From: Gammaproteobacteria bacterium
GTDB taxonomy: Bacteria > Pseudomonadota > Gammaproteobacteria > Enterobacterales > Alteromonadaceae
Length of the DNA stretch: 64,000 bases
Assembly (NCBI GenBank): GCA_018826295.1
Contig: JAHJZX010000057.1
Coordinates: forward strand, 1 to 64,000
Direction of reading: 5' to 3'
Below, piece after piece: positions 48,493 to 56,180 of the stretch. The stretch's first letter is position 1. Each line of letters opens with the position of its first letter. Position numbers and translations under genes: made by a program. The notes beneath the pieces were generated by a model. The model worked only from the letters and a program-made list of their open reading frames with translations, made no database searches and was not told the origin of the DNA.

Positions 48493-48807
48493 ATGGAAAT
48501 CGAAGTAACAAGACCAAAACAATTTGCAGATATGGCTCGTGACTATCATTTGTTGGTAGACGGTATAGAAATAGCTGTTATAAAACGTGGCACAACACAA
48601 ACAATAACGCTGCCTGAAGGTAGCAAAACGCTGAAGGGTGTTATCGATTGGTGTTCAAGCCCAGAATTTAATGTTAGTGACATTCGTTCTGGAAAAATTG
48701 TGCTGAAGAATTCTTTTGGATCTAACTTTTTTAAATCTATATTTCTGCCGCTCTATTACATTTCGTTGGGCAGAAATAGGTACTTAAAAATTGAAACCGG
48801 CATATAA
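48493..48807 (+). CDS. Cassette E: hypothetical beta-rich protein
   Basis: A 104-aa protein from the ATG at 48493 (GAGG before it). The pattern EVTRPKQFADMARDYHLLVDGIEIAVIKRG followed by TQTITLPEGSKTLKGVIDWCSS reads like the PEGA-type beta domain proteins often found as integron cassettes; that likeness is from memory. A weakly hydrophobic stretch (FKSIFLPLYYISLG) is near the end. The stop TAA is inside the attC R''. Confidence 0.75.
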   Translation: MEIEVTRPKQFADMARDYHLLVDGIEIAVIKRGTTQTITLPEGSKTLKGVIDWCSSPEFNVSDIRSGKIVLKNSFGSNFFKSIFLPLYYISLGRNRYLKIETGI

Positions 48808-48881
48808 CAAACGCCAGAACAACGCGCCTTTGCCGCTCAACCTGATACGCGGTTTTTCGGCCAATGCTGGCAGCGTTAAGC
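48802..48881 (+). other. attC site of cassette E
   Basis: GGCATATAAC (48799-48808) is the exact reverse complement of the cassette start GTTATATGCC (48471-48480). AAACGCC follows as L''. R' is GTTAAGC (48875-48881). Confidence 0.9.
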
Positions 48882-48906
48882 AGGAGCAGTAAAGGTACCT
48901 ATATCA

Positions 48907-49761
48907 ATGAAAAGCTTAGAATGCTACATCAAAAACATTGGGCTAGAAGAGTCGCATCAAATAAATTTGCTCGAAAGCGATGCATCTGGGGGAAACATTT
49001 CACGTGCCACTATTGATAAGCTTGCTGAAGCAAAGGATAAGTATATCTTAACGATAAGTGGCCTCAGGCAAGATACGTTTGAGTATCTTATCTCGACTTA
49101 TGGGCATTTGTTTCGAGTAATAAATTTCTGGAAATGTCCTAGAGTAGAGGATCTTTCAGCCATAGAGAGCCTTAAAAACATAGAGTTCATAACATACTTT
49201 TGGAACCAGAAGGTAACTAAATTATGGGATTTCAAATGTACTCCAAAGCTTAAGGGGCTCAGTTTTGAGGATTTTACTAAGCTGCATGATTTGAACGATT
49301 TGGCGGCCGCTTCAAGCTTAGAAGAACTAGAGTTCGGTGATAAGGTTTGGGCCAAATATAACGCTAAGTCTCTAGACCCGATATCAAACCTTTCTCAATT
49401 GAGAAGGCTGAGTTTTTCAGCAAAGAAAATTGAAGATCAAAGAATTGAACCTTTAGCTGAACTACAGAGCTTGGAAGAGTTGGAATTTCCTGGGAATCTT
49501 TTTTCCACGGAACAAGTGGCGTGGCTAAAAGCTAGGCTACCAGATGGCTTGAAATCTGAGGTTCTTAAACCATTTTGGAGGATTGATAGCCCATTAACGA
49601 TCAGTGGTAAGGCGAAAGACACATTTATCGTTGGTAAAAGAAAGCCATTTCTCTCCTCGGTCGCTGACCAAAATAGAATTGAAAAGTATGTTCAAGAATT
49701 TGATAGAAGGGTTGCTTGGTTTAAGAATAACCCCAACAAATTGCCGGGGGATTTCGCTTAA
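48907..49761 (+). CDS. Cassette F: leucine-rich-repeat-like protein
   Basis: A 284-aa soluble protein with leucine-rich repeats at about 75-205 (LEELEFGDKVW, LRRLSFSAKKIED, LEELEFPGNLF). No signal peptide or TM. The N-terminal part (IKNIGLEESHQINLLESD) is unassigned. GGAG-like GTACCTATATCA precedes the ATG weakly. The stop TAA forms part of the attC R''. LRR proteins of this length are frequent orphan cassette or immunity-type genes, but no role can be assigned. Confidence 0.75.
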   Translation: MKSLECYIKNIGLEESHQINLLESDASGGNISRATIDKLAEAKDKYILTISGLRQDTFEYLISTYGHLFRVINFWKCPRVEDLSAIESLKNIEFITYFWNQKVTKLWDFKCTPKLKGLSFEDFTKLHDLNDLAAASSLEELEFGDKVWAKYNAKSLDPISNLSQLRRLSFSAKKIEDQRIEPLAELQSLEELEFPGNLFSTEQVAWLKARLPDGLKSEVLKPFWRIDSPLTISGKAKDTFIVGKRKPFLSSVADQNRIEKYVQEFDRRVAWFKNNPNKLPGDFA

Positions 49762-49818
49762 CACATATGAGCCTTCCCGGAGTCAATAGCTAAAACCGCT
49801 GTTCTGGCCGCGTTAGCT
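49756..49818 (+). other. attC site of cassette F
   Basis: R'' GCTTAAC (49756-49762) complements the cassette start GTTAAGC at 48875. R' is GTTAGCT (49812-49818). About 60 bases long. Confidence 0.82.
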
Positions 49819-49928
49819 GCCAGTCTGTTGCTCCATCAGCAAGGTGCTCTGCTTCATCTGTCATCATGGTTGCAAGGCGATAGCCTGCAACAAACACATA
49901 TCGGGGCTCTCTTATCTCATGCCCATGA

Positions 49929-50198
49929 GTGCCTGCTGATTTCAGCCTCCTTGAGGATGGGATCGCGATAAGCGAGCAGAATGTACTGCAGATTGATTTG
50001 CTCGCACAGGACATCAAGGAACAGTTAATAAAAATCGAAAAAGAGATCAAACGTCTCAAGCGCAAGCTAAATCAAGTCAACAAGATGATCGACGAAATGC
50101 GGATGCGCCAAGCCGAGATCCAACACCCGACCGACCTTTACTATTTCATAATGTCTGGTGGTGGCGAAATCGTCATACCGATAAATATCATACGATAA
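49929..50198 (+). CDS. Cassette G: possible coiled-coil protein
   Basis: An 89-aa reading with a GTG start and no clear ribosome site. Residues 22-65 form a strong heptad-like coiled coil (IKEQLIKIEKEIKRLKRKLNQ), then a short C-terminal segment FIMSGGGEIVIPINIIR. The cassette starts with GTTAGCTGCC at 49812, but no partner end (GGCAGCTAAC) is found before the second leader, so it may be truncated. The minus strand of 49790-50065 also reads protein-like, so the coding strand is not settled. Confidence 0.4.
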   Translation: MPADFSLLEDGIAISEQNVLQIDLLAQDIKEQLIKIEKEIKRLKRKLNQVNKMIDEMRMRQAEIQHPTDLYYFIMSGGGEIVIPINIIR

Positions 50199-50310
50199 GG
50201 TAAGCGCTTTTCAAAATTGGAAAGGAAATAATCAATAGGATCAGTGTTATTGATTAGGTATAGGCCACTATTATTGCGCCATCCCTATAAATGGGGTGAC
50301 CCCAATTATT
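50199..50310 (+). other. Junction between cassette G and leader copy 2, no gene seen
   Basis: This stretch has two near-identical lines, ATTATTGCGCCATC and ATTATTGACGCCATC, about 40 bases apart, the second running into leader copy 2. It lacks genes and attC ends and is probably a scar of the rearrangement that brought in copy 2. Confidence 0.4.
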
Positions 50311-50373
50311 GACGCCATCGCCACGGTGGAGTTATTACCGCTAAGTAATGCTAAACACTGCACAGCGCAATAA
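50311..50373 (+). pseudogene. Diverged duplicate of the 3' end of the exonuclease gene
   Basis: The 20 codons plus TAA match codons 720-739 of the 739-aa exonuclease with the same length and frame (DAIATVELL here, DATATVELL there, both ending in TAQ). The rest of the gene is absent. The next 229 bases also match the exonuclease's downstream region. Confidence 0.85.
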
Positions 50374-50501
50374 TGCCTCGCTATAACCTGCACTAAATGG
50401 TTGTTTAAATACACAGTTTTGCCGTTGAGTTTTTGTTCTGCAACTTGCAGGCGTAAACCCCGTATTTTGCAGTAACCTAAATTGCAACAAAGTAAAAATG
50501 C

Positions 50502-50531
50502 TTGATTTACATTCCACTAGCACCATAGACT
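50502..50531 (+). promoter_or_regulatory. Predicted sigma70 cassette promoter (leader copy 2)
   Basis: TTGATT (50502-50507), an 18-base spacer and TAGACT (50526-50531), identical in layout to copy 1. Confidence 0.6.
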
Positions 50532-50622
50532 GGAGCTAATTTTGCAACTCGTGGGATCTTAACCGGGCAATTTGCGGGCAGAGCACCTTCCACTAAATTG
50601 TTAGGTGCTGAGGGGGAGCCGA

Positions 50623-50880
50623 ATGGAACTATCACATTTTTTACCATGCATAATACTGCTGGTTTTTTCTGGCCTTTCATTGGGAATATGGAAAACGGAA
50701 GATAACAGCCAAACAATATTAATGATTTGTATGGGGTGGGCAGCGATCAGTGTTCTAACTGTAGTAGGTAGCATTATGTTGTTTATTGCAGGAGGTATAA
50801 TCGTTCCGGTTATCTTATCCATACTGTCCGCAGGTTCAGCCTATGTGGCAAATAAGTTTAAAAATCTACAACGAACCTAA
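50623..50880 (+). CDS. Cassette H: small membrane protein
   Basis: An 85-aa protein from the ATG at 50623, with GGGGGAG before it. Two to three TM helices (about 4-21, 29-46 and 50-70). The stop TAA lies in the attC R'' ACCTAAC. It is the first gene after leader copy 2. Function unknown. Confidence 0.7.
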   Translation: MELSHFLPCIILLVFSGLSLGIWKTEDNSQTILMICMGWAAISVLTVVGSIMLFIAGGIIVPVILSILSAGSAYVANKFKNLQRT

Positions 50881-50932
50881 CTAGCCAGATCACCTGGACA
50901 TCAATCGCTGCTTGAGGCTTATAAACCATGCT
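50875..50932 (+). other. Candidate attC of cassette H (degenerate right end)
   Basis: R'' ACCTAAC (50875-50881) complements the cassette start GTTAGGT (50600). The expected GTT on the right reads CTTATAAAC near 50923, so the right end is altered. Confidence 0.5.
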
Positions 50933-50955
50933 TCTTTATTGAATTGGAGATTAAA

Positions 50956-52086
50956 TTGAAAAACTGGCTGGAAACTAAATTGGAAATCAATCATGGTGAA
51001 AATACGCCATTGCTTTCAATGGAGGGATTAAGAGGTCTCGCGGTTTTTCTAGTTTTTTTTGTTCATTACAGTTCCTTGGTAGATCCTTTTTTATTCGGTT
51101 TTTCAGTAACTTTATCGAAGTTTATTAATGGTTTTGGGCATCTTGGTGTTGATTTGTTTTTTGTTCTTAGTGGATATCTGATTTATGGATCTGTGCTTGA
51201 TAAAAAAACATTTTATCCCATCAATTATGCAAAACGAAGAGTGCAAAGGATTTATCCAACTTTTCTAGTCGTTTTCGCCATATATATAGCATTATCATTC
51301 ATTTTTCCAAGTGAAAGTAAACTGCCTGATAAAACACCAGAAATGGTAACTTACATAGTACAAAATCTGCTTTTATTACCTGGTATTTTTGATGTAAAAC
51401 CAATCATTACAGTAGCTTGGTCTTTGAGCTATGAAGTGTTTTATTATCTACTCATTCCCGTAGTAATCTTTTCATTAAATCTGAAGCAATGGAATGTTAA
51501 TCAACGAATTCTGTTTTGGATCTCAATTTCAGTGGCAGGCATAATTGTCTGGGCATTATTAGGAGGTCCCGTTCGCTTGCTTATGTTTATCTCTGGTATT
51601 TTATTGTTTGAATTTTATACTAAAAAACAATGCGTAATAAAAAGAGGTGGTGGATTTTTCTTAATTGTAGCGTTAGTGATCTTTGGATTTAGAACCATCT
51701 ACGATTTTAGCTTTTTATTATCAATGGTGTCGGTGTTTATACTGTTCTTATTATTTTGCTTATGCGCTTTTAATGTGCAGTCAAAAACATATAAATGGTT
51801 AACTTTCACGCCCCTGAGGTGGCTTGGTAATATGAGCTATTCTTACTACTTAATTCATGGGCTTACTTTAAAGTTTTGTTTTTTGGTTCTCGGAGTTGTC
51901 CTCCCTGCAGAGTATGTCAGTGAACATATATATTACTGGCTTTGGGCTCCTTTATTTGCGTTGACTCTGATAACTTCATTTGTACTATTTCTAGTTATAG
52001 AAAGACCATTATCTTTACAGGTAAGCAGACTGCCAAAATCTTCTCACAAACTAAAGCAACTGACGTCTAAAGCAGGCGTTGATTAG
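50956..52086 (+). CDS. Acyltransferase 3 family membrane O-acyltransferase (OafA/YrhL-like)
   Basis: A 376-aa integral membrane protein of about ten TM helices. The start is TTG at 50956, six bases after GGAG; a TTG at 50944 is possible. Family motifs are SMEGLRGLAVFLVFFVHY (with the catalytic His), GVDLFFVLSGYLI, RRVQRIYPTF, and AWSLSYEVFYY, followed by the late LGNMSYSYYLIHG. It transfers acyl groups to an extracytoplasmic sugar or lipid acceptor. There are no polysaccharide genes nearby, so its acceptor is unknown. Notably AT-rich. Confidence 0.9.
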   Translation: MKNWLETKLEINHGENTPLLSMEGLRGLAVFLVFFVHYSSLVDPFLFGFSVTLSKFINGFGHLGVDLFFVLSGYLIYGSVLDKKTFYPINYAKRRVQRIYPTFLVVFAIYIALSFIFPSESKLPDKTPEMVTYIVQNLLLLPGIFDVKPIITVAWSLSYEVFYYLLIPVVIFSLNLKQWNVNQRILFWISISVAGIIVWALLGGPVRLLMFISGILLFEFYTKKQCVIKRGGGFFLIVALVIFGFRTIYDFSFLLSMVSVFILFLLFCLCAFNVQSKTYKWLTFTPLRWLGNMSYSYYLIHGLTLKFCFLVLGVVLPAEYVSEHIYYWLWAPLFALTLITSFVLFLVIERPLSLQVSRLPKSSHKLKQLTSKAGVD

Positions 52087-52112
52087 AGCGTTATATTTAA
52101 CAAGGAATTTAG

Positions 52113-52670
52113 ATGGTCTTCCCAGCATTAGAAACTGAACGGCTGTTACTTACAGAACTTTGCGTTGATGATGAAGCTGATCTGTTCAGTTTGTTTTCCC
52201 ATCCATCTGTAGTCGAATACTACGATTTAGATGTGTTTCGTCAACATAGCCAAGCGGCCGATTTAATTGGTCTGTTTAAGGCAAGATATGAACAACAACA
52301 GGGCATCAGATGGGCCATACGGTTAACGTCATCTGGTAAATTGATTGGCACCTGCGGCTTTAACTCGTGGAGCAGTAAAATGCGTAATGCCGTTATTGGT
52401 TATGACCTGCTTCCCGGTTTTTGGCGGCAAGGTTATTGCTCTGAAGCGGTGCGCGCCATTATTGCTGCTGGATTCGCCGGATCTTTGCCTTGTGGCGAGT
52501 TGCATCGGATTCAGGCCGATACCGTTCCTGGTAATAGCGCTTCTGAATCATTGCTGTTAAAGCTTGGCTTTAAAGAGGAAGGGATCAGGCGCCAATGCGG
52601 GTATTGGAAGAATAGGTTTCATGATCTCAAATGTTTCGGTTTGCTGCGCTCAGAGTTCAGAGCAACCTAA
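52113..52670 (+). CDS. GNAT family N-acetyltransferase (RimJ/RimL-like)
   Basis: A 185-aa acetyltransferase. LETERLLLTELCVDDEADLF is the usual opening. GTCGFNSW, VIGYDLLPGFWRQGYCSEAVRAI (acetyl-CoA P-loop) and NSASESLLLKLGFKEEG follow. AAGGAA precedes the ATG. The stop TAA lies in ACCTAAC, an attC-like R'' with a possible R' GTTAATG near 52724, so this may be a decayed cassette. Acceptor unknown. Confidence 0.9.
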   Translation: MVFPALETERLLLTELCVDDEADLFSLFSHPSVVEYYDLDVFRQHSQAADLIGLFKARYEQQQGIRWAIRLTSSGKLIGTCGFNSWSSKMRNAVIGYDLLPGFWRQGYCSEAVRAIIAAGFAGSLPCGELHRIQADTVPGNSASESLLLKLGFKEEGIRRQCGYWKNRFHDLKCFGLLRSEFRAT

Positions 52671-52739
52671 CAATCCGGTTATGCGCCCTCGCAAAAACCA
52701 GGTCAACCTAATAGCGATGTAGCCGTTAATGGATGTTAA

Positions 52740-53822
52740 ATGACTAAATTCAGAGTGTTGGTTCTACTTTATGTGCTGTCTCTTTGTACGGCATGTTCGC
52801 AACCGTCAATTATCGATCACCGTGCTGCACTAGATGCGCAAATGCTTGCAAATGCGCAAAAGCACGGCATTCCAGGTCAGGCCGTGCTTGTGCTGCACAA
52901 CAACGATATTTTGTATCGCAATGCCATGGGGACCACAGCGCTTAGCGACGGTGTACCGGTAACGCCGAAGACGGTTTTTCCTGTTTACTCTATCACTAAG
53001 CTATTTACTATCACGCTTGCAATGCAGTTACAGCAAGAAGGCAAAGTTGATTTTTCCGCTCCTGCTTCACGTTATATCGGCAATCTGCCGCTGTCCTGGC
53101 GCAGTATACGTATTGAGCAGTTTCTCAATCATGCTTCGGGCGTTCCGGAGTATTTTGACAGCAATGATTTCTCGCGCCCGTTTCCAGCCAGCCTGGATGC
53201 TGTGTTTGCAACGTTAGAGAAAGTTCCACTTGTATTTGCAGCGGGTGAGCGTACACGTTACACCAATACCAATAACCTGGTGATTGCGGCCGTACTGGAG
53301 GCCATAACAGACACGCCGTACCGCGAGCTGCTGCGTCAGCGCATCATTGAACCGCTTAACCTTCACGACACCTGGCTCAATCTTTCTGATGTGCCTGAGG
53401 CGCGGCTTGTTAAAAGCTATCGGGCAGTAGCAGGTCAGATTCAGCCTGATCTGGCCATCTCCTGGCCGGATTACAGCATCGCACATGGAGGGGCGTACAT
53501 GACGCTGGATGACTTAGGCACTTTTATGTCGGCGTTAGCGCATGGGCGTGTGGTGTCAAAAGCAGAACTTCTTCGGCTATGGCAGCCCTATGAACTTGCC
53601 AACGGTGCTGCTGGTTTTTTTGCAAACGGATGGGACTACGGTGAGTGGGGGCGTTGGCACGAAGTGGGCCATGATGGTGGCACCAAGGTTCGGGCGCGCA
53701 TTCTGTTCGATGATAATCTCGATGATCACTATATTGTCGTCTATTTGACCAATGGCAATAAGGACGGAGTCTGGTCGCACACGCTGGTCCGTTCGGTCCA
53801 GAGCATTATTTTGCCAAATTAG
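52740..53822 (+). CDS. Beta-lactamase-family serine hydrolase lipoprotein
   Basis: A 360-aa protein with a lipobox (SLCTAC, Cys about 19) and a class C beta-lactamase/DD-peptidase fold. Motif 1 SxxK is SITK (near residue 85), motif 2 YxN is YTNTNN, and the third motif region reads GHDGGTK. Such proteins are often esterases or peptidases; antibiotic hydrolysis should not be assumed. Base composition is more host-like than the cassettes before it. No clear ribosome site before the ATG. Confidence 0.88.
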   Translation: MTKFRVLVLLYVLSLCTACSQPSIIDHRAALDAQMLANAQKHGIPGQAVLVLHNNDILYRNAMGTTALSDGVPVTPKTVFPVYSITKLFTITLAMQLQQEGKVDFSAPASRYIGNLPLSWRSIRIEQFLNHASGVPEYFDSNDFSRPFPASLDAVFATLEKVPLVFAAGERTRYTNTNNLVIAAVLEAITDTPYRELLRQRIIEPLNLHDTWLNLSDVPEARLVKSYRAVAGQIQPDLAISWPDYSIAHGGAYMTLDDLGTFMSALAHGRVVSKAELLRLWQPYELANGAAGFFANGWDYGEWGRWHEVGHDGGTKVRARILFDDNLDDHYIVVYLTNGNKDGVWSHTLVRSVQSIILPN

Positions 53823-53856
53823 CTGCGGCACAAAAAAGGCGGCTTCAGGGAATAAA

Positions 53857-54474
53857 ATGAATTCAAACTATAAACCTATTTTTGCCATCGCAATAAGTGT
53901 CATTACGGTCTGTGTGTCGCTTTTTGTCGCTTTTCAAATCTCAGGCTCCATTTTTGGCAAGTCAAGAATCATCTATCTGGCCGACTACGGTGGATTAACA
54001 ATCGACAGTTTAAAAAATCTTGAATTTTGGCGGCTGATAACATCACAACTTGTGCACGTGCATCAAAAGCACATGCTTTACAATGTTTTAAGCATTGCAT
54101 TTTTGTGCAGTTTAATCGAGCGCAAAACGGGCTTTTGGCAGGTGTGCTTTATTTGGTTGTTTGCTGGTGCTACAGGTACGTTTTTTACCACACTGTTTGG
54201 TAGTGCACCTTGGAACACTGGCACCGGAGCTTCCCAGGCAGCCCTCGGATTTGCAGGCTTTGGCTTAGTGCTGTGTTTGGTTAAGTTTAAAAGAGACTAT
54301 TTACTGTTGAGTGCAGTTATGTTCGCTATTATACCGGCAATGTATTTAGATTTTAAAACCAGCGGCTATCCAAAGCCGGGGCATGCGGTAAGCTTTGCAA
54401 TTGGCGTAGTAATGGCAGTAGTTTTTCTGTTCGGCCAGGCTAAAAAGGGTCAACGTATTACAAGAATTGACTAA
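53857..54474 (+). CDS. Rhomboid-family intramembrane serine protease
   Basis: A 205-aa protein from the ATG at 53857 (AGGGA before it). It has about six TM helices. WRLITSQLVHVHQKHMLYNVLS is the H-x-x-x-N region, the nucleophile is in GTGASQAALGF, and the partner His is in GHAVSFAIG. The size and topology fit small rhomboids such as rhombosortases, but the Ser motif GASQA is not the usual GLSGxLH. Substrate unknown. The 35-base gap from the hydrolase gene makes cotranscription possible. Confidence 0.85.
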   Translation: MNSNYKPIFAIAISVITVCVSLFVAFQISGSIFGKSRIIYLADYGGLTIDSLKNLEFWRLITSQLVHVHQKHMLYNVLSIAFLCSLIERKTGFWQVCFIWLFAGATGTFFTTLFGSAPWNTGTGASQAALGFAGFGLVLCLVKFKRDYLLLSAVMFAIIPAMYLDFKTSGYPKPGHAVSFAIGVVMAVVFLFGQAKKGQRITRID

Positions 54475-54619
54475 TAGCAGCAGTGCTATTGATTCGGTAT
54501 CAACAAAGATTACTGTCCTTTTTATCCCGGCCTGGACACACTGCAACTTACACTGGATAAGCCAGCCGGGCTGATTTAGCATAGCTGGCAGTATAAGTTA
54601 GCGTTGGGTGGATGCCACT

Positions 54620-55261
54620 GTGAAAATGTTATTGTCGATATTGCTGCTTGGTTTGCCGTTGCTGTTGGCAGCGCAAACGCCGCACCAGCATGATTACACC
54701 GGTAGCCACGGCATGCTGCTGTTTGCTGCCAATGATAGCCTGTTGGTATCACATTTACCGCTGTACCGGCCGCCACACGACTACCAGTTGGTGTATGAAG
54801 TGGCGCTACCAGCCGACATTCAGCCTGCAGTACTGGCTGCGCTACAGCAGCACAAATTGCTGACGTTATTACCGGCCGATTTTGACTTGCGCCGGATGAT
54901 TAACGCCAGCGCATTTAGTGTTAATGCCGATATTTACCTGGGCCATTTTGAACGTGGTGGCGAGCGCTGGTTAAACGGTATTGCCGTGACATTTAGCCGC
55001 CAGCTATATCAGCGCCGGCTGCCAGCTGTAAATAAGCCAGCCGACAACGGCAGCTATACCGCAATTAGCCAGCATGGCCAGATGTTTTTGCTGCATCAGA
55101 TTGGCACGCCGCCAGGCTATGACCATATTCTTAAGGTGTCTGCATTACCGCAGAATTTGCAGTTTAACCACAACACGCCAGAGCAGATTCTTGGCTTGAT
55201 ACAACAACAAGGCATAGAGGTACAACAATTGTATCTGGAAACGCAGGATTTTCAGCCCTGA
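54620..55261 (+). CDS. Hypothetical exported protein
   Basis: A 213-aa protein with a signal peptide (LLSILLLGLPLLLAAQ). The GTG at 54620 is preferred because GGTGGA lies about eight bases upstream; GTG 54608 and ATG 54626 are alternatives. The mature part opens HQHDYTGSHGMLLFAANDSLLVSHLPLYRPPHDYQ, rich in His/Tyr, a recognisable pattern whose family name I cannot recall. Host-like composition. Leader copy 3 begins 90 bases after the stop. Confidence 0.7.
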   Translation: MKMLLSILLLGLPLLLAAQTPHQHDYTGSHGMLLFAANDSLLVSHLPLYRPPHDYQLVYEVALPADIQPAVLAALQQHKLLTLLPADFDLRRMINASAFSVNADIYLGHFERGGERWLNGIAVTFSRQLYQRRLPAVNKPADNGSYTAISQHGQMFLLHQIGTPPGYDHILKVSALPQNLQFNHNTPEQILGLIQQQGIEVQQLYLETQDFQP

Positions 55262-55351
55262 GCCTTGCACAGTACCAAGCTTAGACCGTCAGAGCTGCTG
55301 CACCGCAGTGGCTTTTGAATCCCGCCACTATTTATTGCAACAACTATTGCT

Positions 55352-55489
55352 TTTTGCAGCAACATAAATAGCTACAACGTAAAAATGCTTGATTTACATT
55401 CCGTTAGCGAAATAAACTGGAGCTAATTTTGCAACATTGCTGAATGTGAAACATGCAAATCGCGATTTTGCCCCTTTGAATAAGCTGTT
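55352..55489 (+). repeat. Leader repeat, copy 3 (138-bp core)
   Basis: Aligns with 46636-46773 and 50465-50602 with no net indel. It ends AATAAGCTGTTATG, with GTT at 55487-55489 opening the next cassette. The exonuclease-end part of the longer repeat is absent here. Confidence 0.85.
55389..55418 (+). promoter_or_regulatory. Predicted sigma70 cassette promoter (leader copy 3)
   Basis: TTGATT (55389-55394), an 18-base spacer and TAAACT (55413-55418). The -10 is closer to consensus than in copies 1 and 2. Confidence 0.6.
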
Positions 55490-55511
55490 ATGTACCAGTT
55501 AAAGCCAGAGA

Positions 55512-56012
55512 ATGCAGATAATGTCAGATAAAAGCCTGAACGATCGGATAACTGCTTATAAACAGGCTTTCGCTAGTGGAGAGATCCAGACAACTTACCA
55601 AAGCCTGGTTGGTATTGTGCAAGGTCTTCGAACTGAGTTTAGCAAGAAATACAAAGGCGAGTTTTCGGTAGCAAGCGTCATGCATGGCTACATCGATTTC
55701 AGCTATTTTTATTTGCAAAATGCCTACCTGAAAAGCCACAAGCTTAAACTGGCTATAGTGTTTAACCACCAGCATGCACGTTTCGAACTGTGGTTGCTAG
55801 GGCAAACGAAAGATGTCCAAACTCGTTATTGGGAAAAGCTAAAAGGCGTCCGCTGGGTTAATCCGGCAGTTATGCCTGAATATTCAATTTTCGACGTGAC
55901 ACTGCTGGCTAAGCCAGATTTCGACGATATTGCCGGGCTGTCGGCAGCTGTTCACACTGCATTTGGCGCATTATCAGCGCAAATTTTCAGCACGTTGCAG
56001 GCGCACGGGTAA
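55512..56012 (+). CDS. DUF7000 family protein
   Basis: A 166-aa soluble protein. YQSLVGIVQGLRTEFSKKY, MHGYIDFSYFYL, KLKLAIVFNHQHARFELWLLG and TRYWEKLKG match my memory of DUF7000. The start may be the ATG at 55512 or 55521; neither has a strong ribosome site. It is the first gene after leader copy 3, in a cassette whose ends GTTATGTACC (55487) and GGTACTTAAC (56014) match at nine of ten positions. Confidence 0.75.
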   Translation: MQIMSDKSLNDRITAYKQAFASGEIQTTYQSLVGIVQGLRTEFSKKYKGEFSVASVMHGYIDFSYFYLQNAYLKSHKLKLAIVFNHQHARFELWLLGQTKDVQTRYWEKLKGVRWVNPAVMPEYSIFDVTLLAKPDFDDIAGLSAAVHTAFGALSAQIFSTLQAHG

Positions 56013-56013
56013 T

Positions 56014-56057
56014 GGTACTTAACCAGATCAATGACGGCGACAGCTTTTCTGTTATGT
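56014..56057 (+). other. Candidate attC of the DUF7000 cassette
   Basis: R'' side GGTACTTAAC (56014-56023) complements the cassette start at 55487 except for one base. R' is GTTATGT (56051-56057). At 44 bases it is shorter than usual attC sites, so it may be truncated. Confidence 0.45.
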
Positions 56058-56180
56058 ATCAATCGGAGTGACGTATGGAAATAGATTACATAAAAATGAG
56101 CTGTAAAGAAGAGCCGAATACTCTTTTAGCTAGGCTTTGCCCTGAGCGTGGAACGCGTTGCCAGTGATTGCATCATTAAA

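Larger units (their letters stand above)
50311..50602 (+). repeat. Leader repeat, copy 2 (292 bp)
   Basis: Same length as copy 1 (46482-46773), with base changes. It ends CACTAAATTGTTAGG. GTT at 50600-50602 begins cassette H. The direct-repeat pair is GCAACTCGTGGG and GCAATTTGCGGG. Confidence 0.88.

Noticed and set aside
49790-50065. Minus-strand 91-codon frame opposite cassette G.
   Set aside because: Part of it reads protein-like, but it overlaps attC F and opposes all other cassette genes; noted as unsettled rather than called.
46482-50602. The 292-bp direct repeats could be attL/attR of a genomic island inserted in the exonuclease gene 3' end.
   Set aside because: No integrase is inside. 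The core also recurs at 55352-55489 without the gene end, and copies end exactly at GTT cassette junctions with attC cassettes beside them. The integron-leader reading explains more, though island integration is not fully excluded.
52740-53822. Antibiotic-resistance beta-lactamase cassette.
   Set aside because: It has the SxxK/YxN fold motifs, but its third motif and overall pattern fit the broad serine hydrolase family; resistance is not supported.
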